NCBI RefSeq assembly: GCF_009755265.1
Contig: NZ_WPOO01000003.1
Span: 119,408 to 183,407, forward strand
DNA length: 64,000 nt
Source: Adlercreutzia rubneri
Lineage (GTDB): Bacteria > Actinomycetota > Coriobacteriia > Coriobacteriales > Eggerthellaceae
Reading direction: 5' to 3'
The notes below the pieces were generated by a model. It did no database searches and was not told the DNA's origin. It saw nothing but the letters and a program-made list of their open reading frames with translations. Within the stretch, counting starts at the first letter, position 1. Each line of letters starts with the position of its first letter. A program made the position numbers and the translations under genes. This document shows, piece by piece, positions 16,296-25,317 of the stretch.

Positions 16296-16555
16296 CGCTC
16301 GAGGGCTCAAAAGGCCGCACCTGCTCATTCGCCCCTCAACGACAGCCTAGAAGAGCACTTCGCCGCAAATTGGACAAAATAGCCTCCGAGTGAGTCCCAG
16401 CGCACCATTTTCTCCATACGAACTATCACGTTTCGTTATCAAAAAGCGATGTTGACAGCAAATTCGGTCCCTTTTGGCCCAAGATTATCATCCGAACCGC
16501 TCACTCGAAGGTATTTTTGTCCATTTTTTGACTTTCTGCTCACGAGGCACGAACT

Positions 16556-17317
16556 ATGACCGTCCTAGATGCAAGTACCCAGCCCTTTCTCTTTCCCGAG
16601 CCGTTGCGCGAGGGGGTCATCCTCGCGCGGCCGAACCGGTTCATCATGGACGTCGACTTCGGCGACGGCGCGCCCGTGCGCTGCCACTGCCCGGCGGTAT
16701 CGCGCATCGGCGGGCTTGACCTGGCGGGACGCCCGTGCCTCGTGTCCGACTCCCACAATGCCAAGCGCAAGATGCCGCTCACCGTGGAGGCCTACTCGCT
16801 GCAGCGGCCCGACGACCCCGACAAGCGCTGGATCGGCATCAACCAGAATGCCTCGAACCGCTATGTGGAGCATTTCCTGCGCGGGGGCGCTTTTGCGGCC
16901 ATCACCGATCCCGTACACGACGTACGCCGCGAGGTGCCCTTGGGCGACTCGCGCCTCGATTTCCTGGTGAATGGCGACTTGTATCTGGAGGTGAAAACGC
17001 CGCTCGTGCAGATGCAGACGGAAATCCCTCCTTACGTGCCGCGCCTGCCCGAGACGCCCTTTTCTTCCACCGAGCGCGCCCTGCGGCATCTGCGCGAGCT
17101 GGCCGCCTCGCTGGCCAATCACGAGCGGGCCGCCGTCCTCTACTGCCTCTACTACGACAACTTCGGATTCCGCTTCTTCCACGGCACCACCTATGAGGAG
17201 GTGCTCGCCACCGTCGATACCTGTCGATCCGCTGGCGTGGAGCTGTGGCAGGCCGATTTCGAGGTGACCCCCGAGGGCATCGCCCTTGCGCGCTGCTACG
17301 AACTGGAAGAGTGGTAG
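16556..17317 (+). CDS. sfsA: SfsA-family nuclease
   Basis: A 253-residue SfsA protein, first described as sugar fermentation stimulation protein A and now regarded as a nuclease-fold protein. The N-terminal OB-like part has ILARPNRF. The C-terminal PD-(D/E)xK nuclease core is visible as SRLDFLVNGD...YLEVK, followed by a conserved proline-rich segment. The start follows GAGGCACGAACT. It is monocistronic, between the C26 amidotransferase and the convergent antiporter. The cellular substrate is unclear. Confidence 0.9.
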   Translation: MTVLDASTQPFLFPEPLREGVILARPNRFIMDVDFGDGAPVRCHCPAVSRIGGLDLAGRPCLVSDSHNAKRKMPLTVEAYSLQRPDDPDKRWIGINQNASNRYVEHFLRGGAFAAITDPVHDVRREVPLGDSRLDFLVNGDLYLEVKTPLVQMQTEIPPYVPRLPETPFSSTERALRHLRELAASLANHERAAVLYCLYYDNFGFRFFHGTTYEEVLATVDTCRSAGVELWQADFEVTPEGIALARCYELEEW

Positions 17318-17391
17318 CGCGGCGGCCGACGTTCCCGATCGAGCGCCGCGGCATCCGAGCGAACGTCGGCAACCAACCGGCGCGGGCGGTC

Positions 17392-17449
17392 GGATGCGCC
17401 TCCTCGGCCCACCGGGCGCGCGGTCGTATGGCCGGATGCGCCTACTCGG
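17392..17449. repeat. Short direct repeat at the 3' end of the antiporter gene
   Basis: GGATGCGCCT(C/A)CTCGG occurs at 17392-17407 and 17434-17449, 42 bases apart. The second copy overlaps the antiporter stop codon. It looks like a small tandem duplication. Confidence 0.5.
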
Positions 17450-18908
17450 TTCTCCCGACAGCGCCCTCCGAGCGCGCCGCCGTATGATCGGGCACGTACC
17501 CGCGATCGTCCGGCACGAAGAAGATGAACACGAGCGAGCTTATCAGAAGGAAGAACGGATAGAACAGAAACGGCATGATCTGGAAAGCCGACACCTGAAA
17601 GCCCAGCTCCGTGCAGGCCGAGATGGCCACGAGCATCTGAGCGCCATAGGGGATGACTCCCTGGAACACGCAGGAGAACGTGTCCAGGATGGAGGCCGTC
17701 TTGCGCCTTGAGACGTTGTAGGTCTCGGCCATCTCGTGGGCGATGGGGTTCGCCATCACGATGGCCACGGTGTTGTTAGCGGTGGCGATGTCCATGGCGC
17801 CCACGAGCAGCCCCATGCCGAGCTGGCCGCCCTTCCGGCTGCGGAACAGGCGCTTGATGCCGTTCAACAGAGCCACAAAGCCGCCGTTCTCGCGAATGAG
17901 CGCGCAGATGGCGCTCACGAGCACCGCCACCATAGTCGTCTCGAACATGCCGGCGGCGCCGGTGCCCATGTTGCCGAGCAGATCGGTAGCAGCCACGGCG
18001 CCTTCGGCCACCACAATGATAGAGCCGGACAGAATGCCGAGCAAAAGCACGATGAACACGTTGATGCCCACAATGCCGCCCACAAGAACGATGAGGTACG
18101 GGATGAGCTCCAGCAGGTTGTAATCGTTTTGCACCGTACCGGAGATGTCGGTGCCCAGCGACAGCACCAGAATGATCACCAGCGTCACCAGCGCCGCCGG
18201 CAAAGCGATCTTGAAGTTCTCCCGGAACTTGTCTTTCATTTGGCAACCTTGTCCCTGGCAGGCGGCAATGGTGGTGTCGGAGATGAACGACAGGTTGTCG
18301 CCGAACATGGCACCGCCCATGACCGAGGCCACACACAGCGGCAGGCTGAACCCCGAGGCCGCCGCCACCGCCACGGCGATAGGCGTGATGAGCGTGATGG
18401 TGCCCACCGACGTGCCCATCGAAAGCGATACGAAGCAGCTCACCACGAACAGCACGGCCACGGAATACTCGGCGGGAATGACCGACAGCATGAGGTAGGC
18501 CACCGACTCGGCGGAATCGCGTCCCACCGTGCCCACGAACACGCCGGCCGCCATGAAGATAAGGATCATGGTGACGATGGTCTTGTCCCCGATGCCTCGG
18601 CCCATGACGACGAGCTTGTCGTCAAAGGAAAGGCTGCGATTCTGGAAGCACGCCACCAGAAGTGCCACCAAAAAGATCACCACAATGGGGATATTGTAGA
18701 ACCCCATGGAGATGCCCATGCCGTACTCGAACAGGATGCCGAGCCCCAGATACAGCACGAGGAACACCCCGATGGGCAGAAGCGCCGCCACATTTCCCTT
18801 TTTCACGTTGAACCCTAACTCTCTTAAGCGCATCCCTGCGCGTTTGAGGCCGCGCCCGGCACGGCGGACTCGCAGAACTCCGATTCGCCCACGACCCGCC
18901 TTCCGCAC
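17442..18908 (-). CDS. NhaC-family Na+/H+ antiporter
   Basis: A polytopic protein of about 488 residues with 11-12 hydrophobic segments. It contains the NhaC-family block GGAMFGDNLSFISDTTIAA and the mirrored later segment TANNTVAIVMANPIAHEMAE, the inverted-repeat halves of the transporter fold. GTG 18908 lies 6 bases after AAGGAG and gives a basic N-terminal tail; ATG 18833 would give 463 residues but has no spaced ribosome site. Members exchange Na+ for H+, or carry organic anions such as malate/lactate; which applies here is not clear. Confidence 0.85.
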   Translation of the reverse strand: MRKAGRGRIGVLRVRRAGRGLKRAGMRLRELGFNVKKGNVAALLPIGVFLVLYLGLGILFEYGMGISMGFYNIPIVVIFLVALLVACFQNRSLSFDDKLVVMGRGIGDKTIVTMILIFMAAGVFVGTVGRDSAESVAYLMLSVIPAEYSVAVLFVVSCFVSLSMGTSVGTITLITPIAVAVAAASGFSLPLCVASVMGGAMFGDNLSFISDTTIAACQGQGCQMKDKFRENFKIALPAALVTLVIILVLSLGTDISGTVQNDYNLLELIPYLIVLVGGIVGINVFIVLLLGILSGSIIVVAEGAVAATDLLGNMGTGAAGMFETTMVAVLVSAICALIRENGGFVALLNGIKRLFRSRKGGQLGMGLLVGAMDIATANNTVAIVMANPIAHEMAETYNVSRRKTASILDTFSCVFQGVIPYGAQMLVAISACTELGFQVSAFQIMPFLFYPFFLLISSLVFIFFVPDDRGYVPDHTAARSEGAVGRTE

Positions 18909-18992
18909 CAACGGCTCCTTGTTTCAGTAAGCGCCTATACTACACCACGGGAACCGCTGCCGATGCGTCATCTTCGATACGCGGGTCTTACT

Positions 18993-18998
18993 TATAAT
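18993..18998 (+). promoter_or_regulatory. -10 box of the Ski2-like helicase gene
   Basis: Perfect TATAAT 38 bases before the helicase ATG, predicting a leader of about 30 nt. No good -35 is seen. Confidence 0.5.
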
Positions 18999-19035
18999 AG
19001 ATGGCGAACGATCGCGCCGTCAGAACGGACACCCC

Positions 19036-21723
19036 ATGACCGATACCGCCAAGAACTCCGCCGCTGCCGAAGAGGGCGTCTACGAGACGCCCGAGGACAT
19101 CGCCGCCGAAGCTGCGAAACCCGCCGAGCGCGCCGCCCGCACCGACGCAGATAGCCCCATCGCACCCGTGGACCCCTTCGAGCCCGGCTCGCTGGGGTGG
19201 CTCCTCCCCTGGGCGGAAACCGGCGAGGGCGACGTGCTCACGCCCGACGAGGCGCTGGAAGTGTTTTTGGAATGGGTGGACGCCCGCGGCATGGAGCTGT
19301 GGCCCCACCAAGAGGACGCCCTCATGGACTTAGCCGTCGGCGACTCGGTGATTCTGGGCACGCCCACCGGCTCCGGCAAGTCCATGGTGGCTCTGGGCCT
19401 GTGCTTCATGGCTGTCGCCACGGGGCGCGTCGCCTACTACACCGCCCCCATCAAGGCCCTCGTGTCCGAGAAGTTCTTCGATATGGTGGACATCCTCGGC
19501 CGCGAGAACGTGGGCATGATCACGGGAGACACCACCATCAACACCGAGGCCCCGGTCATCTGCTGCACGGCGGAGATCCTCGCGAACCAGGCCCTGCGCG
19601 AGGGCCCTGCGTCGAAGGTGGCCTGCGTGGTGATGGACGAGTTCCACTTCTACGCCGACCCCGACCGCGGCTGGGCCTGGCAGGTGCCGCTGCTCACGCT
19701 GCCGAACGCGCAGTTTTTGCTGATGAGCGCCACGTTGGGCGATGTGACCGACATCGCGAGCGCGCTAGAGGAGCGCACCGGGCGCCCCGTCGACCTGGTG
19801 ACCGACGCGCCGCGCCCCGTGCCGTTGTCCTACGACTACACCTTCGAGACTTTGGAAGCCACCGTCGAGTTGGGCCTGCGCGCCGGCGAGGCGCCGATGT
19901 ACATCGTGCACTTCTCCCAGGACGAGGCGCTGAAGAACGCACGGGCGCTGGCCAGCTACGGCGTGTCGGACAAGGCCCAGCGCGAGGCGATCAAACAGGC
20001 CATGAAGGGCACGAAGTTCACGACCCCCTTCGGCAAGATTCTGCAACGGCTGCTGGCCGCCGGCGTGGGCGTGCACCATGCGGGGATGCTGCCGCGCTAC
20101 CGGCTGTTGGTGGAGCGCCTCGCCCAGCAGGGGCTCTTGCCGGTCATCTGCGGCACCGACACGCTCGGTGTCGGCATCAACGTGCCCATCCACACCGTGG
20201 TGCTCACGCAGCTCACCAAGTTCGACGGCACCAAGATGCGCCGCTTGCGTTCGCGCGAGTTCCACCAGATCGTGGGCCGGGCGGGGCGGGCCGGGTTCGA
20301 CACCGAGGGCATGGTGGTGGCGCTCGCCCCCGAGCACGAGATCGAGAACCACAAGGCAATGCTCAAGGCCGGCGACGACCCGAAGAAGCAGCGCCGCGTG
20401 AAGAAGAAGCAGCCGCCGGAGGGCTTCGTCAGCTGGAACAAGCAGACTTTCGAGCACCTCATCGAGAAGCCTCCGGAGAAGCTCACGCCGCGCATGCGCA
20501 TCACCCACTCCATGGTGCTGTCGGTGGTGAGCCGCGGGGGCGACGCCTGGGCGAACGTGCACGAGCTCATCGCCGACTCGGCCCAGACCCCCGAGGAGAA
20601 GATCAAGCTGAACGCGCGGGCCGACGAGATATTCGCCACGCTTTTGGAAGCGGGCGTGGTGGTGCGCGGCGAGGACGCCGAGGGCCGGCCTTCCTACGAG
20701 CTCACGGTGGAGCTGCCCGAGGACTTCGCCCTTGACCAGCCCCTTTCGCCGTTTCTGCTGGCGGCGCTGGATCTGCTGGATCCAGAGAGCCCCGACTACG
20801 CCCTGGATGTCATCTCGCTCGTAGAGGCCACCCTGGAGAACCCGGCGAAGGTGCTGCGAGCCCAGGAGCGCAAGGCCCGCGACGCCGCCATGGCCGAAAT
20901 GAAAGCCGACGGCGTGGAATACGAGGAACGCCTGGAGCGCCTGGCCGAGATCACCTATCCCAAGCCCTTGGAGGAGCTGCTCGACCGCGCCTTCGAACTG
21001 TACTGCCAGGGCGTGCCGTGGGCGCGCGACTACGAGCTTTTGCCCAAGAGCGTGCTGCGCGACATGGTGGAGACGGCGAGCGACTTTAAGACCTACATCG
21101 GCCGCTACGGCATCGCGAAGTCGGAGGGGACGCTTTTGCGCTACCTGTCCGACGCCTTCCGCGTGCTCGTGCGCACGCTGCCGCCCGACGCGCTGGACGA
21201 CCGCCTGCGCGACATCATCGCCTGGCTCGGCTTCATGGTGCGCACCACCGACTCGTCGCTGGTGGATGCGTGGGAGAGCGCCGGCGAGCTGCCCGAAGCG
21301 GGCGCACCTCCGCAAGCGGAGGGCGCCGTGGTGGCCGACCGTCACGGCATGGAGGTCATGGTGCGCAACGCATTGTTTGCCCGCGTGCGCCTGGCCGCGC
21401 TCGATCGCACCCGCGAGCTGGGCAACCTTGACGAGGAGTGGGGCTTCGGCGAGCGCGCTTGGAACGCGGCCTTGGACGACTACTTCGCCGAGCACAACGA
21501 GATCCGCCTCGACGGCGACGCGCGGTCCGCCGCCTACCTGATGATCGACGAGAGCCCGGAGGCTGAAGCGCATCTGTGGCACGTCCGCCAGATCTTCCTG
21601 GACGAGGAAGACGCCGGCGACTTCCGCATAGAAGCCGACGTTGATTTGGACGCCACCCAAGAGCAGGGCGAAGTCATCTTCCGCAACTACCGCGTGGGCT
21701 TTGTGGAAGACTTGGCGGAGTAG
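19036..21723 (+). CDS. Ski2-like DEAD/DEAH-box RNA helicase with DUF3516 C-terminus
   Basis: An 895-residue superfamily 2 helicase. Motif I is GTPTGSGKS, motif II DEFH (MDEFHFYAD), motif III MSAT, motif V GTDTLGVGINVPIHTVV and motif VI QIVGRAGRAGFD. The Ski2/Mtr4-like core is followed by a long helical C-terminus of the DUF3516 type, common in actinobacterial homologs that probably act in RNA turnover or ribosome biogenesis. A 100-residue acidic N-terminal extension precedes the helicase domain. A strong terminator follows. Confidence 0.9.
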   Translation: MTDTAKNSAAAEEGVYETPEDIAAEAAKPAERAARTDADSPIAPVDPFEPGSLGWLLPWAETGEGDVLTPDEALEVFLEWVDARGMELWPHQEDALMDLAVGDSVILGTPTGSGKSMVALGLCFMAVATGRVAYYTAPIKALVSEKFFDMVDILGRENVGMITGDTTINTEAPVICCTAEILANQALREGPASKVACVVMDEFHFYADPDRGWAWQVPLLTLPNAQFLLMSATLGDVTDIASALEERTGRPVDLVTDAPRPVPLSYDYTFETLEATVELGLRAGEAPMYIVHFSQDEALKNARALASYGVSDKAQREAIKQAMKGTKFTTPFGKILQRLLAAGVGVHHAGMLPRYRLLVERLAQQGLLPVICGTDTLGVGINVPIHTVVLTQLTKFDGTKMRRLRSREFHQIVGRAGRAGFDTEGMVVALAPEHEIENHKAMLKAGDDPKKQRRVKKKQPPEGFVSWNKQTFEHLIEKPPEKLTPRMRITHSMVLSVVSRGGDAWANVHELIADSAQTPEEKIKLNARADEIFATLLEAGVVVRGEDAEGRPSYELTVELPEDFALDQPLSPFLLAALDLLDPESPDYALDVISLVEATLENPAKVLRAQERKARDAAMAEMKADGVEYEERLERLAEITYPKPLEELLDRAFELYCQGVPWARDYELLPKSVLRDMVETASDFKTYIGRYGIAKSEGTLLRYLSDAFRVLVRTLPPDALDDRLRDIIAWLGFMVRTTDSSLVDAWESAGELPEAGAPPQAEGAVVADRHGMEVMVRNALFARVRLAALDRTRELGNLDEEWGFGERAWNAALDDYFAEHNEIRLDGDARSAAYLMIDESPEAEAHLWHVRQIFLDEEDAGDFRIEADVDLDATQEQGEVIFRNYRVGFVEDLAE

Positions 21724-21763
21724 GAAGCTTCTCCGGATTCGGCCCGTCAAGCGACGGGAACAA

Positions 21764-21792
21764 CGGAAGCCCCCGGAGGTCGGGGGCTTCCG
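21764..21792. terminator. Bidirectional terminator between helicase and flavoprotein
   Basis: A perfect 12-bp stem CGGAAGCCCCCG/CGGGGGCTTCCG with a 5-nt loop, located between converging stop codons. Confidence 0.8.
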
Positions 21793-21828
21793 AGAGGGAG
21801 GGTTTGGCTGCGCGGACGCTCGCGCCCC

Positions 21829-23580
21829 CTACTTCACCTCGCCGGCGATGTGCATGACGGCGTGGCGGGCATGGGTGATGGTACGGCCGTTGGCGTTGCC
21901 GATGAACAACTCGGGGTAGCTGCCCGCGTACATGCTGCCCGAGCAGTTGCCCACGGCGTACAGGCCTTCGATGGGCTTGCGCTCGGTGTTCAGCACGCGC
22001 ATGTGCTCATCGATGCGCAGGCCGTCCAGCGTGCAGAGCACGTGGCCGCCGAAAAACGCGCCGAAGTACGGGGGCTTCGAGAGGGGCAGCAGATCCTTGG
22101 CAGGCTTGCCGAAGTCCTCATCGACCCCCTTGGCCGCCAGCTCGTTGTAGCGCTCCACCGTGGCCGTAAGCCCCGCAGGGTCAACGCGCAGCTTCTCCGC
22201 CAGCTCCTCGATGGTATCGGCCTGCTGCACGATGCCGGCCTCCATGGCCGCGCCGATCATCATATCGCAGGCCGGGAACGACAGCCCCTCGCCCGTAGGC
22301 ACGCCGGCCGCATCCACCGTATCGGACATATTGATGCGCGAGCAGCCGATGGTGTGGAAGGCGACGATCTGGTTCTGATAGTCGCTGTCCCAGATGCTGG
22401 CGAGCTTGTACTCGGGCTGCAGCGCGGCCACGTGCAGCGGGTAGTCGTAGGGAGCCGTCTCGCAGCAGACCCGCGCGCCGTCGAGGTTCACCTTGAGGAA
22501 GGGCTGGTCGCCGATCCAGCAGGTCATGCCCTGGTAGGGATACCCCAGCTCGGCATCAGGCGCCACGGCGGCGCGAGCGAAGGTCATGAGCGTGGGAATC
22601 TCGTCTTTCATGCCGCCGGCCCAAATGCCGGCCTTGATGCCCTCGCCCTCGCATCCCGCCTGGGTCATGGACACGCCGCCGATGGCCGCGGCGTCCGGAT
22701 TCAGCTCAGCCAGAAGATCGGGGTTAGCCTCATAGCCGCCCGTGGCCAGGATGACGCCCTTGCTAGCGTTAAAGAGCACGCATCCGTCGCCGATCTTCGC
22801 ATAGGCGCCGGTCACCTTGCCGTTTTCGTCCTGGGCCAGCTGCACAAACGGCGTCTCATAGCGCAAATCAGCGCCCCATTCCTCGGCCTTCTTCAGCATG
22901 TAGTCGCCCACCTGGGGCAGAATGCCCTGGGCAGCCGCCGGGTCACCCGATTCGGCCACCGCCGCATCGGCCTTGGCCTGCTCTTCTTCGGTATAGGTGT
23001 AGTGGAAGCCGTGATCGGTGGGATACACCGGCCACACGCCGTGGGTACCCTCGTCCACGTCGTATTCGAAATAGGGCGTCGCGCCGAACTCGGCGATGGA
23101 GTCGCTGATCCAGTCGAATGTGACGCCGGATTCGGTGGCCCATACACGGGTGACGCGGGGATCGCACCAGCCGTTGGCGTAACGGGTGTGCTCGTTCAGC
23201 ATCTGGAGCGGATCGACCTCAACCGTGTCGATGCGCGTGCCAATGACGCCGATGTCACTCTTGATGCTGCCGTGACCGGCACCCTTTTCGATGGCAATGA
23301 CGTTCATGCCCTTCTCAGCTGCCGCGGCCGCGGCCGTGATACCGCCGGCCCCAAGGCCGCACACGAGCACTTCACAATCGACAGTATCGACCACGTCGAA
23401 AGTCGCCGGATCGGCGGGACTGCCGTACCAGGCCTCGCCCGTCGTCGCGAGCGTCTCATCAGCGGCGCCTGTCTCCTGCGGCGCCGACGGCGCGCAAGCC
23501 GAGAGCGCGCCGGCGAAGGCGGCCGCACCGGCAGCCACCACGCCACCCTTCAAAAAGCTGCGGCGATCCAAGTTTCCCAT
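21829..23580 (-). CDS. Tat-exported FAD reductase (fumarate/urocanate reductase-like)
   Basis: A 583-residue secreted flavoprotein. The start at MGNLDRRSFLKGG follows AGGAGGG. The Tat signal ends in LSACAP, so the protein may also be lipidated. FAD motif LVCGLGAGG is near residue 75, the ATGGYEANPD block near residue 310, and the C-terminal FAD contact is GLYAVGNCSGS. It has no heme or FMN domain, so electrons must come from another protein. The family reduces activated C=C bonds of small acids (fumarate, urocanate, methacrylate and relatives) as terminal acceptors. Its upstream same-strand neighbour is a membrane-LuxR gene, the probable dedicated regulator. Confidence 0.9.
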   Translation of the reverse strand: MGNLDRRSFLKGGVVAAGAAAFAGALSACAPSAPQETGAADETLATTGEAWYGSPADPATFDVVDTVDCEVLVCGLGAGGITAAAAAAEKGMNVIAIEKGAGHGSIKSDIGVIGTRIDTVEVDPLQMLNEHTRYANGWCDPRVTRVWATESGVTFDWISDSIAEFGATPYFEYDVDEGTHGVWPVYPTDHGFHYTYTEEEQAKADAAVAESGDPAAAQGILPQVGDYMLKKAEEWGADLRYETPFVQLAQDENGKVTGAYAKIGDGCVLFNASKGVILATGGYEANPDLLAELNPDAAAIGGVSMTQAGCEGEGIKAGIWAGGMKDEIPTLMTFARAAVAPDAELGYPYQGMTCWIGDQPFLKVNLDGARVCCETAPYDYPLHVAALQPEYKLASIWDSDYQNQIVAFHTIGCSRINMSDTVDAAGVPTGEGLSFPACDMMIGAAMEAGIVQQADTIEELAEKLRVDPAGLTATVERYNELAAKGVDEDFGKPAKDLLPLSKPPYFGAFFGGHVLCTLDGLRIDEHMRVLNTERKPIEGLYAVGNCSGSMYAGSYPELFIGNANGRTITHARHAVMHIAGEVK

Positions 23581-23751
23581 AGGTTCCCTCCTACGTTCGA
23601 GACGCGCGGCGCATGGGGCCGGGAATACGTCCCGCAACGGCCATCCGCATCGCGTCCTGGCGAAAAAGACAGAGGGAACGTACACCCGCATCCCGCGCTT
23701 TGTCTGTCGGCCAATGGTATTAAAGAAGAGAAACCCCTGGTAGATTTCGTG

Positions 23752-25173
23752 CTATTGCGAGCCCTCGGATGACGCGGTGCTCTGGGACACCAGCTCCACA
23801 AGCTCGGCATGGGTGCCCACTCCCGCCTTGCGATAGATGCGGTAGCGGTGAGTTTTTACCGTCTGGGGCGCGATGAACAGCCGACTCCCAACTTCCGTAG
23901 CGCTCATGCCCATGACGAGCAGCGGCAAAAGCTCGCCTTCCCGCGCCGAGAGGCCCCACTCCCGAGCCACGACGGCGCAGCGCTCATCGAGCGCCCGGGC
24001 GAAATCGACGGGCGCGGCGCCGGCGCCCTCCTCCCCTTCTGCAGTCGCCGCGGGTACGCGGTGGCCGCGAAACGCCCCGTAGCCGACAAGGTAGGCGAGA
24101 AAGAGTAGGGCGAGACACGGCATCACCTTCTGCACGACAAAGGTGGGCACAGCCGCTTGAACCACCATGAAGAACCCGAAAAGAGCAGCGAAGGCGACGA
24201 GATAGACGCAGGCCACCAGCCCTGGATGGCGCAGCGACCGGTCGACGGCCAGGGCGCTCGCCCACAAAAGCGCTAGCAGGAACAGCTCGCTTGCCACGGC
24301 GCATGCGAAATAAAGGGGCAGCAGAGCTCCTTCGCTGAAAATATACAGCAAGAGCGAGAGAAGAGCTGGCAGAGCCGCAGCATACACGACGACGTCGGCT
24401 CGGCGAATGCGCCGCCAAGCGAGCCAGAGGCAGAGCCATGCGAGGACGGCTGCAAAAGCTCCTACCGCGAAGAACGCCTCATGCCCACGGGTGCCCGGGA
24501 AATCGACGGCATTCCACGTAAGGCCGAGGCTCGCGGCGCAGAACAGGCCCTCCCACAGCGCCGGAGCCGCTGCCGTAAGCGCCCGGCCGGCGTCACCGTC
24601 GGAGGAATCGTCAGCTTCAGCCCGCCAGCCCTTACGGCAAAACGCCCCCAGCTGAACCGCACCGGTAACCGCCATGACACCGGCCACGGCCATGGTTCCG
24701 TAAAGATGCAGCGGGAACAGGCGGTAGGACAGCTCGGAAGCGACGGCAGCCACCGCCAGGCACAACCCAACCGATAGCAGCGTGGCGCCGAATCCGAGCG
24801 TGTTGGAGCGAGCGAATCCGAACGCCTGCACCACACAGGCACTCCCGCACAGCGCAGAGACCAGCGGAGGAACGAGCGGCGCACGAACAAGCAGCAGAGC
24901 AAGGGAGAGGCACGGCACCGCGAAACCAAAGGCGGACAGAGCCCGCTCAAAGTGATCGGCCTCACGCACAGCCGCAGCGACGCAAATAACGCCGAAGACA
25001 GCCATAGCGACGATAGTGACCAGCGCCGAGGGCAATGGCCCTAAGGCCAGCGCGTCACCGGACTGGTAGGACGTGAGCACCTCAGGCCGAAAGATAAACG
25101 TCGTCAAGAAGAGAAACGCCCCAAACTGGCAAAGCGAGGCCGCAACAATATCTTTGAGCTTGATTTCTTTCAT
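23752..25173 (-). CDS. Membrane-anchored LuxR-family regulator
   Basis: A 473-residue protein with about 12 hydrophobic segments over residues 10-390 and a LuxR/NarL HTH at the C-terminus (LSAREGELLPLLV, then APQTVKTHRYRIYRKAGV). The start follows GGGGAGGAAC. The Ala/Glu-rich linker before the HTH matches the three sister proteins here. It is transcribed towards the flavoprotein 171 bases downstream, so cotranscription or direct control is likely. Regulators of this build control inducible reductases in Eggerthellaceae; the ligand is not known. Confidence 0.87.
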   Translation of the reverse strand: MKEIKLKDIVAASLCQFGAFLFLTTFIFRPEVLTSYQSGDALALGPLPSALVTIVAMAVFGVICVAAAVREADHFERALSAFGFAVPCLSLALLLVRAPLVPPLVSALCGSACVVQAFGFARSNTLGFGATLLSVGLCLAVAAVASELSYRLFPLHLYGTMAVAGVMAVTGAVQLGAFCRKGWRAEADDSSDGDAGRALTAAAPALWEGLFCAASLGLTWNAVDFPGTRGHEAFFAVGAFAAVLAWLCLWLAWRRIRRADVVVYAAALPALLSLLLYIFSEGALLPLYFACAVASELFLLALLWASALAVDRSLRHPGLVACVYLVAFAALFGFFMVVQAAVPTFVVQKVMPCLALLFLAYLVGYGAFRGHRVPAATAEGEEGAGAAPVDFARALDERCAVVAREWGLSAREGELLPLLVMGMSATEVGSRLFIAPQTVKTHRYRIYRKAGVGTHAELVELVSQSTASSEGSQ

Positions 25174-25213
25174 GTTCCTCCCCTTCCCGCGCCGTCAGTG
25201 TACCACACACACA

Positions 25214-25240
25214 AGGGGCTCCGACTTGGTCGGAGCCCCT
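25214..25240 (-). terminator. Terminator of the flavoprotein at 25318
   Basis: A perfect 12-bp stem AGGGGCTCCGAC/GTCGGAGCCCCT with a 3-nt loop, 78 bases after the flavoprotein stop and 40 before the LuxR start on the same strand. It separates the two transcription units. Confidence 0.8.
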
Positions 25241-25317
25241 CAATGGGGAGGGTACAGTTCGGAATCAATTTAGGCGAAAACAGCGAGCCATAGTGCGCAC
25301 GACCCGCCGTCGCGCCG

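Noticed and set aside
16296..16555. Promoter from TTGACA near 16452
   Set aside because: No -10 box at 16-19 bases; the nearest AT-rich hexamer is about 25 bases away.
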